The position numbers and the translations under genes were made by a program. A stretch of DNA of 64,000 nt from Ottelia alismoides (taxonomy: Eukaryota; Streptophyta; Magnoliopsida; Alismatales; Hydrocharitaceae). The notes below the pieces were generated by a model, which made no database searches, was not told the DNA's origin, and saw only the letters and a list, made by a program, of their open reading frames with translations. The stretch is taken from NCBI GenBank assembly GCA_037367405.1, contig JAZKJV010003133.1, positions 186,001 through 250,000 of the forward strand, given 5' to 3'. Below are positions 11,035-22,548 of the stretch, in pieces (position 1 is the first letter of the stretch; every line of letters starts with the position of its first letter).

Positions 11035-11525
11035 TGATCTAGATATGGCTTGAGCTGCTAGCCGTTCACTCGAAAGGTAACATCAGAAGACAACTCAGAT
11101 ATATCAATACTCCCATTGTCATGTACCTTCCTAATCAAATACGGTCCCTTCCATTTGCTCTGTAGCTTCCCTGGAAATAGACGAAGCCTAGCATCAAACA
11201 ACCATACTCTCTGTCCTAACTCAAACTGCTTGTGGCTGATATGAGAATCATGCTACTCTTTCACTCTCTCTTTATAATGTAGGCTGTTTGAAAAGGCGGT
11301 ATCACGAATCTCCTCCAGGGCTGCTAACTCTACCCTCCTATGATCTCCTACACTCTCTGGATCCAAAAGTATATCTGTAACAACCCAAAGTGACCTATGT
11401 CTCAGCTCAACAGGTAAATGGCAGGGCTTGCCATAAACGAGGCGAAAGGGGGATGCACCCAAAGGAGTCTTGAAAGATGTCCTATATGCCCACAAGACCG
11501 AGTCCAAAAGCTGTGACCAATCCTT
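11035..11525 (-). pseudogene. E1 integrase, C-terminal part
   Basis: Downstream of a TGA at 11526-11528 the integrase frame continues with LLDSVLWAYRTSFKTPLG, then SPFRLVYGKPCHLPVELRHR, both typical of the region following the catalytic Glu in plant gypsy integrases. A second stop lies at 11253-11255. Beyond it, a frame with KQFELGQRVWLFDARLRLFP and KLQSKWKGPYLIRKV corresponds to the C-terminal GPY/F-type DNA-binding module. A stop follows the family-typical VNG. In life this part would bind DNA non-specifically during integration; it is broken here. Confidence 0.85.
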
Positions 11526-12257
11526 TCAGTCATGACGGACGACTTTCTGCAATATAGTCTTGATCTCCCTGTTCGACACTTCAGCAAGACCATTCGTATG
11601 AGGGTGGTATGGAGTGGGAACTCGATGGTCTATACTGAACTCGCTAGCAAGGGCCTTTACCTTGTCGTTGACGAAATGAGACCCCCCGTCAGATATCAAC
11701 ACTCGAGGGATCTCGAACCGTGAAATTATATTCTTCCTCAAAAATCTGCAAACGGTCCTAGCATCTGCGGTTCGGGCGGGGATGGCCTCAACCCAACGAC
11801 TAACATAATCAACGGCCAATAGAATGTACTCAAATACCTGACTCCTAGGGAATGGACCCATGAAATCGATGCCCCATACGTCAAAAACCTCACAGAAGTG
11901 AATGGGCTGCATCGGCATCATATCACGTTGTCCACAAGTGCCCATCCTCTGACAGTCAGTACACCTCTGCAGGAACTCATCAGAGTCCTTGAAGAGGGTA
12001 GGCCACCATAGGCCGGATTGGAGCACTTTCTGCGGCGTTCTCCTTCCAGAGTGATGTCCTCCTGCCTCAAGCTTGTGGCAGTAAGTGAGGACGCTGTGGT
12101 GCTCCTCCTGAGGAATGCACCTATGCCAGATGCTATCCCCTCCTTCATGATAAAGGATGGGATCCTCCCAGTGGTAGAACTTGGCCTTCGCGAGGAAGGT
12201 CTCAAGTCGTTGCCTGGGCCAATCCTGTGAGACTTTCTTGGCAACAAGAAAGTTCAC
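11526..12257 (-). pseudogene. E1 integrase, zinc-binding and catalytic core
   Basis: An open stretch of 243 codons. The N-terminal zinc module keeps the pattern H-x-H...C-x2-C (CHKLEAGGHHSGRR, then CTDCQRMG). The catalytic core keeps the DDE residues: Asp in VWGIDFMGPFP, Asp in LISDGGSHFVN and Glu in NGLAEVSNREIK. Integrase inserts the DNA copy into the chromosome. It would be part of a single Gag-Pol polyprotein, so the ATG at the start of this ORF is probably not a real start. Frame breaks occur upstream (near 12290) and the TGA at 11526-11528 ends it within VVRHD. Confidence 0.9.
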
Positions 12258-13869
12258 AATATTGGTGTACCACAGGAGAGAGGCGATAGCAAGGATCGCT
12301 CATCTGGGAAGGTCTCACAAATAGGCTCAATCTGCTCGGAATCCTCAAGATACTCCAATCGGGAGAGATGATCCGCCACCACATTCTTGACTCAAGGTTT
12401 GTCCTTAGTCTCTATATCAAACTCCTGGAGTAGAAGGATCCATCTGGTCAATCTAGCTTTGGCATCCTTCTTTGCCATGAGGTACTTGATGGTAGTTTGA
12501 TCAGTGTAGATGGTCACTCTAGATCCAATGATGTAAGATCTGAACTTATCTAGGGCAAAAACTACGGCTAGCATCTCCTTCTCAGTGATCTCAGTGATTG
12601 TATAGTTCCGCTGGGCGGCATCCAATGTACGGCTAGCGTAGTGAATAGAAAATGGGACTCCATCCCTCCTCTGTCCCAGCACGACCCCTACGAAAAAATC
12701 AGAGGCGTCCGTCATGATCTCGAATGGGAGAGACCAATCGGGTGGCTGGAGAACAGGAGCCTCTACAACACGACTCTTGAGAGTCTCAAATGACGATAGA
12801 CACTTATCATCAACAAGGAACTCGGTGTCTTTCGTCAGCAGATCAGTCAACGGCCGGGCAATCCTACTAAAATCATGAATGAAGCGCCTGTAGAAACCGA
12901 CGTGCCCCAGAAAAGATCGTAACTGTCGCAAGTTGGACGGTGGATTGAGTTTTCTAATGACATCCACCTTGGCCGGATCAACCTCCATGCCCCTATTGGA
13001 GATGATATGGCCAAGAACTGTCCCCTTAGTCACCATGAAGTTACTCTTCTCCCAAGACAACACAAGGTGAACCTCAATGCATCGTTGAAGGACTCGGTCT
13101 AGGTAGTCAAGACAAGAATCGAATCCGTCGCCGTAGACCGATAAATCATCCATGAGGACCTCCAAGCACTCCCCCACCATGTCCGAAAAGATAGACAGCA
13201 TGCATCTTTGGAATGTCGTCAGAGCGTTGCACAATCCAAATGGCATGCGCCTGAAAGCATATGTCCCGAAGGGACGGGTGAAGGTGGTCTTGTCCTGGTC
13301 CTCGGGCGCGATGGCCACCTGATTATAACCGGAGTACCCATCCAAGAAACAATAATGGCTCTTCCCTGCCAGCCTCTCAATAATCTGATCAATAAAGGGC
13401 AGGGGAAATGATCCTTCTTGGTGGCTTGGTTCAATCATCTGTAGTCCACACAAACCCGCCAAGAAGTGGGTACCCGGGTAGTGATCTCCTCTCCAGACTC
13501 ACTGACAACTGTGGTGATGCCCATCTTCTTGGGCACCACATGCAATGGACTGACCCACTTGGAGTCGGAGATGGGGTAGATAAAATTGATGCTCCACCAT
13601 TTTGAGATCTCCTTCATGACAACCTCTCGAAGATTCAGGTTCAGCCGCCGCTGGAACTCATGCGCCGGCTTTGCCTCCTCCTCGAGATAGATATGGTGGG
13701 AGCACAGGGCCGGACTTATCCCCTGGAGATCGGCTACACTCCATCCTATCGCATTGCGGTTCTTTTCAAGAACCCCCATCAGACGAGATTCTTGCTCTCC
13801 AATCAGATCAACAGAGATAATGACTGGGTACATCTCATGCTCACTCACAAGGAACCTATACTTCGGCAA
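12258..13869 (-). pseudogene. E1 reverse transcriptase and RNase H
   Basis: The RT start (13869-13435) contains YPISDSKWVSPLHVVPKK and WRVCVDYR, then a TGA at 13435-13437. A 1-base shift near 13400 puts the rest in another frame (13462-12392), with [29 protein letters not shown] and the catalytic LMDDLSVYG (two Asp kept; the usual F is L). The connection segment leads to RNase H with [23 protein letters not shown] and [11 protein letters not shown], keeping the acidic catalytic residues. A TGA at 12392-12394 follows, after which the frame resumes with NVVADHLSRLE, the family-typical end of RNase H. It copies RNA into DNA during transposition. Strongly Athila-like; not functional as read. Confidence 0.93.
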
Positions 13870-13920
13870 CGACGGTAGCGGCTTCAGCTCTGGACAAGTA
13901 GGTGCTGGCAGATCTGGCCT

Positions 13921-14310
13921 CTAAAAGGTCTGAGTGAATGCTGCCAAATCTGCATGGGAGAATGAGAACTCTCGCTCACAATCTGTATCTGGAGAAGGCT
14001 GCTCTGCTGGACTGTCTCTGCTCTGCATGGAATCAACCTCCTCCCTAGCTGTAGGCTCAGTAGAAGTCAGACACGGTATCAAATCATCGAACTCTGCCCA
14101 ATCAATATCTAACTCCGAGGGATCTGTATCAGACTCACTAAACTTTATCTCGTGGTCAAAAACCGACTCTACTGCCTGAAAAGTATCCTGGACTAGGAAT
14201 GCGCTCTCAAGGCTCTCCTCTGCTGGCATCTCTGCATTGGTTAACTCTGAAGGTGAGAGGATGGCATGTGCGACTGGATCTGCCCAAACTGCCTCGTCAG
14301 CTGTAATCAC
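13921..14310 (-). pseudogene. E1 acidic linker between protease and RT
   Basis: An open stretch of 129 codons, rich in Asp, Glu and Ser (for example EIKFSESDTDPSELDIDWAE), with no enzyme motif. It lies between the retropepsin and RT regions. E2 (40037-40519) and E3 (49750-50214) have similarly acidic segments, placed before their stem-loop arrays. This may be a disordered spacer in the polyprotein. I do not recognise a function. Confidence 0.6.
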
Positions 14311-14322
14311 AAAATCGCAGTC

Positions 14323-14945
14323 CTAGTGGATGTCTTGCCCTGCCTCTGTCATCTGCTCTGAATCGGAAGTCGGCTCAGAGCAAGATGAATCTCTGGCTCT
14401 AGTCTCCTTGATCGTCTCTATTTGTATACTCTCGCCCTCGACACAAAAGTACACCTTCTCGCTATCATGGTCGGACATTGCCTTGGATGTGGCCAAAAAC
14501 GGGTGCCCTAAAATGATGGGGGTATCAGTCACGGACTCAGGGATCTCCATGTCCAACACAACGAAGTCCACGGGGAATTTTAGGCCCTGAATCATGACGA
14601 CAACGCCCTTTAGCAACCCCTTCAGCCTCTTGACAGATCGATCAGCAAACTGAAGACCGTCCTGCTCTGTCATAGAGTGCCCAACTCAAAGCGATCGAGA
14701 AGGGCTGTTGGAAGTAGGTTGATCGAAGAACCGATGTCTAATAGAGTGCGGTCGAACCTCTGCTCATGAATGTGGCATCTGACATATGGGGCTCCTGCAT
14801 CTGGCCTCTTGGCTGGCAGATGGTTCTGAATCGCGAAATAAGTGGCACGAGTAAGCACATGGATCTCTGACTGATGGTTCCTCCTCTTCCTCCTAACTGT
14901 GGTCCTATCTCTGAGTGATCTCTGGAGTAGAGGTATGTGCTCCAA
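14323..14945 (-). pseudogene. E1 aspartic protease (retropepsin)
   Basis: The first part (14945-14670) contains TLLDIGSSINLLPTALL, the plant Athila variant of the retropepsin active-site motif (Asp-x-Gly-Ser/Ala-Ser). A frameshift at about 14670 moves the reading into 14673-14323, which carries LQFADRSVKRLKGLLKG, FPVDFVVLDME and PIILGHPFLATS, the flap and second half of the fold. The enzyme would cut the Gag-Pol polyprotein. A variable Ser/Thr/Glu-rich tail follows, running into the acidic linker. Confidence 0.9.
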
Positions 14946-15073
14946 GGCTTACTGAAGAGTCAGCTGTATATGGAATCTATCTATCATCTGCTGGTTGAAC
15001 TCTATCTGGTGATTCTTTTTCTGATTTTCTATTTTCTTCCCATTTGCCATATGAAGTGCTCGTAGAAAGGGGA

Positions 15074-17480
15074 TCACAGGGTCCTTCTCAAATGAAGGAC
15101 TAGGAGAGGGTCTGGCATGCTCATGAATAACAGAATAACATCATCAATCAACACATGCGGATTCGAAAACAATAAAACCTTTCCTTTATTTATAGAAACA
15201 TCCTGAGATATATGTACAGATGGAAAGACAACAGGACTAGCAGAAGTAGAAATGGTGCCCTCAGTACCACCCTCGGCATGTGGACTCGCGGCATTAGTAC
15301 CGCGCTCTGGCTCAGCAACTATGGTGGCCTCAGTACCACCTTCTCTATATGGTGAAGCGACGTCCTTAGTACCGTCAACTAGATCAACATCCATGGTGGC
15401 GTCTGCACCATCGTCATCATCTCTCACGGCATCAGTACCGCGCTCCTCCTCGCCTGGCGCCCTGGAAGTGGCGTGGGGTCGTCGCTCAGACGAGGGACCG
15501 CCTGCTGGCATCCTACCGCTCCTAAGTGTAACAAAATCAGCATCAAACATGTATGCAGACATATCACCAAGTGAATCACTAGGAGTGGTAATCTCTGTGA
15601 ACTCTACCTGCTCAGACTTCCTCTTCAGGTTGTTCAAATTCGACTCAATCTGGGCAAGGATGGCGGCATTCCCTCTCACGATCTCCTGCATCTCCTGGCG
15701 GAACTCATCCATCTCCCGTCTAAAGGTAGCCTGCTGCTCGGTCATGAGACGGGCTAGATCATCCAAGGCATGGTTCTCATAGGTCGACCCATGAGAACCT
15801 GACGGGTGGCCTCGCTGGTAGTGAGGCTGCTGCGGCTGGTGCGGGTAAGAGAGGTACTGTAGATGATACTGCTGAGGCTGCTCTCGCCTCCAAGGTTGTC
15901 CCTGCTGATAGGGACGAAGACCGTACTGCTGTTGTGGCTGGGATGACTGCTGCTGAGGTACAGGGGGCTGCTAATGCTGCTCTAGCTGATGGCTGTACTG
16001 GCCACCCTGAACTGAAGGCTGCTGCTGGGAACTAGTGCCTCCGGCCGTCCAGCGGAATCCGGGATGGTCTCGTCGGATACCAGGCTGGGGGCAGTCGTAC
16101 CAAATCTTGTTGACATCCATCAACGGCTCTGGCTCGTAGGAGGGTGGCGGGAGTACTGCCAGGGGCTGATCCGGCTGGTAGACCATCATCTGAGTGTCTG
16201 GGGATGGTGGTGACTGGTATTATGGTTGTGGCTGCTGGTATGGCTTCGCCTGTACAAGGTGAACCTGTCTAGGCTGACTGGAGCGCTGGGACGAGCTACC
16301 ACTGCTGCTCGGATCTCCTCGTGCCTGAAGACGGGGATGAGAAGCCGTCTGTGCCTCCTGGAGACACATGAGATGTGTCTTCAGGTCACTCATCGTCTGT
16401 GCCATTTGATCCATCTATGATATGCCCTGGCACTGCTTCTTCTCTATCAGCTCGATCCGGTCCAGCTTCTCGTTGATGATGCCCATGTCTGCAGCTGTGA
16501 ACTCGGCCTGAGCTGCTGCCGCAAACGAAGTGGTAGGACCGGCATCGACCCATGCTATCCTCTGAAACTACACGGTCTGTGGCTGGGGGTGGCCCTGTGT
16601 GTAAATTCGGGTCTGAGACATCACTGTATAGTTCTCGGCCATCTCCTCGTAGATGGCCCAGACCCGATCCTCATCCTTGGCGAAGTAGGAACCACCACAA
16701 GAAGCGTTCACCAGGCCCTGCAGCTCTGGTGTCAACCTGCGGAAGAAGCTCTGAACTAGGTTCGACTTCGTGATATCATGGTGCGGGCATCTGTCAGTGA
16801 GCTCTCAGAACCTCTCCCATGCCTCGTGAACTGCTCGTTGGGGAGCATGGAGAAGTTGTTGATCAGGGCCCTCGCTGAATTGTTCCGCCTGAGTGGATAG
16901 TACTTGTTCAAGTACTCGATGCGGAGCTGCTCCCAGGTGTATACGAATCTCCCTAAGTGCTTCAGCTAGTTGGCTTCTCTGTCGGCCCGGGAGAAAGGAA
17001 AAGCAATCATCCTGATGGTGTCCTCGTCCACCTGACGATCGTGGACTGTACTGCAGATCATCTCAAACTCTTGGAGATGTAGATGAGGCTCCTCAGTGGC
17101 GAGCCCGTGGAAGCGGGGTAGTAGTTGAAGTGTGTTTGGGGGGAACTTGAAGTCCCCCACGATCGCCGGGAGAACCACCCATGGGTGTGTCAGTGTCGAT
17201 CCGAGGTTGTGTAACTCCTGCATCAGCCTCGGCTCTGCTGCTGCTGCTGCCGGCTGGTCTGGCTGCTCTGGCTGATCTGGTTCCCTCCGTCCATCGGCTC
17301 TCGGCTGCTCCTCTGCTCTCGGAGCCTCTCCATCTCTCTCCTCATCTCCACCATGAAAGCTCCCTGATCTCGTATCTGTCTCTGCATGGTCTCAAGGGAA
17401 GCTAACATGGTGGTGTTGATCGCACCCTAGTCCAGAACGTATGTGGTCGTCTCTGGCCTTGGACCATTGGTGCGCTCCTT
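15074..17480 (-). pseudogene. E1 gag (capsid) region, multiply broken
   Basis: Gag forms the particle that packages the element RNA. Several frames carry pieces in order: a coiled-coil-like stretch near 17408-17223 (METMQ-type start, then VEMRREMERLREQR), the capsid box LLPRFHGLATEEPHLHLQEF (near 17110), AFPFSRADRE (near 17000), ITKSNLVQSFFRRLTPELQG (near 16760), VNASCGGSYFAKDED (near 16705), a Gln/Pro/Ser-rich tail (16400-15780), and a coiled-coil stretch MDDLARLMTEQQATFRREMD from 15766 ending with the Athila-type 'VTLRSGR'. A repeated Glu-Gly-Gly-Thr-Glu motif occupies about 15420-15250. Stops and shifts separate these pieces. An ATG near 17480 (MASRRSAPMVQGQ) is a possible start. Confidence 0.85.
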
Positions 17481-17729
17481 CTGCTGGCCATGGTCTCTGC
17501 AAAGGCAAAAGACCCAAACTAAAGTGCCGAAATATCAACTGTCTGATGTCTCGCATCTTGCACTGGCATCTCAGGATAGGAAGAAGAGTGGTCAAGGGGG
17601 AACAGGGTAGAATCGAACTCGGGTTCAGAGAGCGGGTCTCGGCTCTCACGAACCAACCTAGATGAACGGGTTGGAGTGCTAAAAAGCAGTGCAACCAGAG
17701 GATGCCTAAGAGACCTCCTGCCCTTCATC

Positions 17730-19196
17730 TTGATCTAGCGAGTTGAGCGGATGAGATCTGGAAAACAAACAAGATGAGCAAACAAACCCCGGGTTCACCT
17801 ACTCCACGCTGAGCTGAAGACCGTAAGAGCTCGGTCAATTATCTTGTCAATTTTATTTAGGTGATCATGTCAGGATATCATAGCGGTTACGTGACCTGAT
17901 AGAAATCCAATCCGCCTACCAGACTGTCCTGTATAAAAGGTCGGTAGTCTGATCGGGGCTCAGATGTGGCTCTAGCCTAGTGTATGGGTCACTCTCTCGC
18001 ACATACAAACCAAACAATGAGGGGGTTTCTCTCCCCAAGACAGATTTTGAAGTGAGGTGTCTTTTAGGGTCAAGTGTGTTTAGCAGTCCCAATTTTATAT
18101 TTTTTGTTTTTAGGTATTTTTCATATCAAACAACGCCTAACAAATTTTTTGGTTCTCCTGATTATTTTAAGTCCAAAAACCGGGGGGAGAAGATGAAAAA
18201 GCCGATACACGATAAAATCAATGATGCATGCAGAGTAAGAGATGCGTACCTGACTCGAGCAGTCTACATGCAAAATGATCCGCGCATAAAATAAAGACAG
18301 AATATAAACTACCTATATGATGCACGAGAATCTGGCCCTAACGAAGCAATTTCTACATGTAAAGAACCGTTGACTAACGGGTCAACAGGAGGAGTCGGTG
18401 TCCAGTCTCGGATGCCGATCGGTGCCCGCCACAACGGGTCCTACCAACGCTGTATACGACCTCTAGCGGCTCAGGACCCCTCAAGTGACCAGGATAGCCT
18501 TTTCTTTATTAATTTTAATTAGGTCCAATTACGTTCTAATGGGTACAAGCAAATAATTAGGTGTTTGGATCCTAATCAATTACATCACAATCACAGAAAA
18601 TCCTAAGCTAGGGCTAAAACCACGTATATCAAATAAGCAGTAAATAAACGGTCAGAAATCAAAACCAGCGAAAATCACAGTGAGGTCCCCCGAGCACATC
18701 GGTGCTCGGCGAAACAGACCTCGATATCACCCAAGTGTCCAAGTATGTGTCCCTGTATTATTACAATAATAAATGGTGCTGAAAAGAAACCTAAACTAAA
18801 CTAAACTATCTCCCATACTCCTGCTCGTCTCCTCGCGCTCTCCTGCGGCTCCGTAAAGAAGAGAGCCGCCTCCGAATCCCGCGGTTGCTTCAGCTTCCAA
18901 AAAGCTGCCTCGGTTCTCGAGCCCTTGCAAAAAACAGAAATAGAAGTGTGTCAGTCCAAGTTATTATAAAAATAAAGGAAAAGCAATAAAAGAAACTAAG
19001 ACAAACTATATGTAAAAATAAAATAAAATAAACACACAAAAATCAAACAAAAACAAAACAAAAATAACAATAAAAATAAAAATAAAACAAAGGAAATCAG
19101 AAAGCCGCAAAAAGCTGCGGAAAACCGAAAAGCCGCGGAAAAAGCCGCAAAAAACAAAATCAAATAAAAATAAAAAATAAGACTACTAAGTCGTGC
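17730..19196 (-). other. E1 long 5' leader
   Basis: About 1.5 kb between primer site and gag without a convincing ORF. It shares several boxes in the same order with the E3 leader (46955-48650): 'CCTCACCGCGATTTTC'-like, 'CACTAGAGGCCGTATACAGC'-like, 'ACCGATCGGCATC', and a 'CTTAAAATAATCAGGAGA' box. E2 shares part of these. Low-complexity A/C-rich sequence lies at 18970-19190. Packaging or translation control is the usual role of such leaders (inference). Confidence 0.7.
18691..18708 (-). other. E1 leader hairpin
   Basis: Arms CGAGCAC and GTGCTCG (7 bp, perfect) with a 4-base loop (CGAT in element sense). It is followed in sense by GGGGG and a conserved CCTCACTGTGATTTTCG-like box. Equivalent hairpins stand at 47334-47351 (E3) and 42753-42772 (E2), the latter with different but still paired arms. 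Confidence 0.75.
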
Positions 19197-19214
19197 TCTC
19201 CGGCAACGGTGCCA
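19197..19214 (-). other. E1 primer-binding site, tRNA-Asp type
   Basis: In element sense TGGCACCGTTGCCGGAGA begins 3 bases after the 5' LTR end. It matches the complement of the 3' end of plant tRNA-Asp (…CCCCGGCAACGGCGCCA, from general knowledge) with two mismatches. It primes minus-strand DNA synthesis. Confidence 0.8.
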
Positions 19215-19217
19215 TTC

Positions 19218-22200
19218 TAATGAGCCTAAAAAGATCAGACCCGGATGAAGGTAATAGAACAAGGGTCATTGCGACCCGGACTTCGGTACTCAGCTCAATC
19301 AAGAAGAATAAAGGAACCACCAAATAATAAATCAATCAAGAAAACACGAGAGTGGTCCTCACTATTTTATTAACTTGGTATAGCGACCAGGGTCGGACTC
19401 AGGGAGCACGAGATGGCCGAGACGGCCTAAGAAGTAGTCAAAAAGAATAAAATAAAGAGAAAATATTTTTGGTTGATTTTAATTGTTTTTAATTTTTTTG
19501 GTTTTTCAATAATAAGGAAAAAGATAAGAAAAGGTATAAACAAGCAACAACAACAATTTATTTAAGCACTAAAAAATACTCCAAAAATTGAGATAAAATT
19601 GTTTTTGTGTTTTTTTATATTTTTAAGTGTTTTTGGTAATTTTCTGGAGATTTTTCAATTTTTAGTTGATTTTCTAAAAATCAAGAAAGGGGAAAACATG
19701 AGATAAATGTGCAGCTAGACTTGAAAGACCAATTAAAAATAGATAGTTGGTCTATAAAAATCTGAAGACAATTTTTATGAAAAATATATACAAAAACTAC
19801 GCTACAGAAAAAGAGTTTGCATTTTTTGGATTTTATTGAATTTTTAATGATTTTATAAGATTTTTAGGGTTTTTCTGTTTTTATAGATTTTATAAATCCA
19901 AATAACACCAAAATTGGAAAAAAGCTAGAAAACCATTAACTAACAATCCCTAATTTTTTTAGAAATTTTAGAAAAAGTTTTTATATTTTTCTTTGATTTT
20001 CTTTTACAAACAGTAACAAAAATCAATGTTTTTGATTTTTTAAAAATAGCAAAAAGCCTCGAAAATGTCCCCAAAATTTAGGGAAATTTTTACACCATGA
20101 CAGGAGCCACGTACCCAATTTCAACTAATTTGGATTTTAATTGATATTTTATTCAATAGAAACAAGGCACACAACAAGCAAGGACCTAAGTGAAAGAAAC
20201 ATATTTCTAGGGCCAAACAGTAACAAATATAAACAATCCAGGGGCCCTTATGCAAAAATCCCACAATCACACGCGCGCAGCACGTGGTTTAGACATGGAA
20301 GGGCATAAGTGCAAATCTTATTTAAAAAGATGTTAAAAATTAACACGCAGGAAGTACAAGACTGGAAATGCAAATATCCCAAATCTCACGTGTCGATGCA
20401 CGTGGATCACATAAACAAGGACTATAACGCAAATAAATAAAACCTAGGGTCCTAACTGCAATTGTTCCAAAATAAAAACAGCGTAAATTAATATTTACAG
20501 GACTAATCGATAAAGAGCAAAAGGAGGAGGTCCTAAGTGCAAATTACCCTCGTTATTTAGATCGATGGCTGATGAGATGCCACGTGGAGATCTAACGATG
20601 GCTGAAGGTGCATGCCTCTTCGATGGATCGACGGCCTGGATCAGATCCTCAGATGGATCTACAGCTGGAGGCGCTCCGCGGATGGATGGCTCAGATCTGA
20701 TCTGGCGGAGGAGGGTCGATCGAACGGTAACTGGACGTCCTCCAAGAACACTTCGTCGATGAAGTTCGCCGGCCCAATGCACGTGGTGGAGGCATCCTCT
20801 GGAGCTGCTGAGGTGTGGAAACGCTCGCCTACGCTGGTCTGCAGCTGGTGGGTACCTCCGATGAGGCCGAGGACCACCGGATTGGCCCGACGACGAAGGA
20901 GGCGCGAAGCTCATGCTCCTCGATTGTAGGACCTCCATATGGGGCCTTTTTGGATTTAATCCTGCATAGGAAGCTTTCTAGTTGAGGGCAAATTGCCTCG
21001 ACCCGTTAGCGGGTGATGGGGGGGTCGTAATGAGGCGGAGCGGAGGTCTTCGGCGAAGCGACGACGAAGGATACCCGAGCCTTGGTTCCGGGGCGAACCA
21101 AGGTGATCGGACGTGCGGAGAAGGTGTATCGGAGTCTTGTGAAGGTGAATCGATGGTCGGTCGATTAAATGGGTGGACGGATCGGCGTGAATTAGCCGGC
21201 GACGGCCAGCGACGAAAAAGGGGCGAATCGGAAATTAAGCTATCCTAGGGTGAATCAGGGATATCTGATGGCTGCAATCGACTGGGTTGGGGATCATGAA
21301 GCTCCAGGGGTCATTGCATCGATGGCTCATCGGGGCCAGAGGCTCGGCTCGCTCGGTGGCTAAGCACGGCGGCGCAAGTCGCCGGATCAGTGGCTGGGGC
21401 CACCTACTCCTCACTGCGACACTCTCCTCCGATAGCTGTCACTCTAGGGAGGGGAATGGAGGTCCTGGGATGGAATACGGAGGCCAAAGAAGCGTGAAAG
21501 TACGGTCGGAGCTGGGACTTTATACGAGTGAGGGTCCGGTAAGAAGGAGTCAGGCATGGCACTATGGTGCACGGATCCCTAGATATATCCCCGGGCGAGG
21601 GTCTCGGATGAAGGATCTGTAAATGGAGCTCGGGGTTTTAGGAAATAGCGATCGGATCAGCTCATGAAAATTTGGAGAAGTCGGGTCGACGAACATGGAT
21701 CCGGGTCGAGTGGTCGAGGGGGGGAGTTGACCGGGGGTCAACATCCCCCGTGGACCAATTAGAAGCCACCATTTATTAAATATTTGGAAATTCAATTAAA
21801 AATAGAAAATGACCTTATTTCGAAATATTTACAAAATGAAAACTATTTATTTATTTTCAAAGATTTTTTTAGTGATTTCTATTTATTTTTTTGAAAAATA
21901 AATTAGGTATTTACATTATATTATTATTATATATAGATATATTTACATATGTATTTTTTATTTTTATTTTTAATTGTTTATTTTTGCACAATTATTCTAC
22001 TTTTATATTTTATTTATTTACACCATAAAATTTGGAATAAAAAGGTATTTTTATTTTATTTTTATGATTTATTTACATTAGTTAAATAAATAGGTTTATA
22101 TACATATGTACATGGTATATATACAAGGTGTGGATTGAATTTTTAGTATTTTTATTTTTTTAATTTTAATTTTATTTTTATAAATATGTACAAGGTGCTA

Positions 22201-22543
22201 AAAACATATTTTCATTTTATTTTGAGGAAAATAAAATTATTTAAATACAGGTGTATGTACAAGCATGATTGACCTTATCTCTCTCTACTTGGATTCTTTT
22301 ACGGTCAGGCCCATGCTGAGCCCTCCCTTGGGATTAGGTCACTCAATATTTATTCTAAATATTTCCCCCCTTTTTCTTTTATTTCTTTATTCTTTTATTT
22401 ATGCACAAAAACATGCTAATTATTGCTATTTACACAATGCATGCATTTTGGTAATTTATTCTATTTACACAAATATACATGGTGTTTTGCACATGTTCTT
22501 AGCTAAAATAAAAGAATAAAGAGTGATGAATGGGGATTCATCA
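19218..22543 (-). repeat. E1 5' LTR (right copy, 3,326 bp)
   Basis: Pairs with 5570-8896. The plus-strand left end reads TAATGAGCC (a G-to-A change from TGATGAGCC) and the right end GGGGATTCATCA, followed by the TGACA target duplication. Same internal plan as the left copy: a GC-rich block at about 20540-21770 between AT-rich flanks, and an array of TGCAAAT-type motifs at 20180-20550. It would drive transcription of the element leftwards. Confidence 0.92.
21519..21742 (-). promoter_or_regulatory. E1 5' LTR promoter: W-box palindrome and TATA box
   Basis: In sense: GTTGACCcccGGTCAAC (21726-21742 on plus) with an ATTGG box just upstream, then TATAAA (21519-21524 on plus) about 200 bases further on. 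This copy would direct full-length transcripts of E1. Identical layout in the other E1 LTR. Confidence 0.6.
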
Positions 22544-22548
22544 TGACA
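22544..22548. repeat. Right target-site duplication of E1 (TGACA)
   Basis: Directly follows the right LTR end TTCATCA and equals 5565-5569. Confidence 0.9.

Larger units (their letters stand above)
5570..22543 (-). mobile_element. E1: Athila-like Ty3/gypsy retrotransposon, full length but inactive
   Basis: A complete 16,974-bp element reading right to left: 5' LTR 19218-22543, primer site 19197-19214, leader, gag, protease, acidic linker, RT/RNase H, integrase, stem-loop array, conserved non-coding block, polypurine tract, 3' LTR 5570-8896. Domain order PR-RT-RH-IN is that of Ty3/gypsy. The RT and integrase wording ([15 protein letters not shown] in gag, VWGIDFMGPFP) resembles the plant Athila lineage. 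No envelope-like ORF was seen between integrase and 3' LTR. It is flanked by TGACA repeats. Every coding region carries stops or shifts. The first 220 bases or so of the two LTRs differ at about 6% by hand count, pointing to an insertion a few million years old under usual plant rates (inference). Confidence 0.93.

Noticed and set aside
15252..15782. 176-codon ORF on plus within the E1 gag region
   Set aside because: It is antisense to the gag tail (15766-15074), has no domain, and owes its length to the repetitive acidic coding on the other strand.
17392..17694. 100-codon minus ORF ahead of E1 gag
   Set aside because: No resemblance to gag, and it overlaps the likelier gag start in another frame.
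19197..19214. tRNA-Asp-like sequence, also at 43114-43131
   Set aside because: Only the 18 3'-terminal bases match, and each abuts an LTR, so they are primer-binding sites and not tRNA genes.
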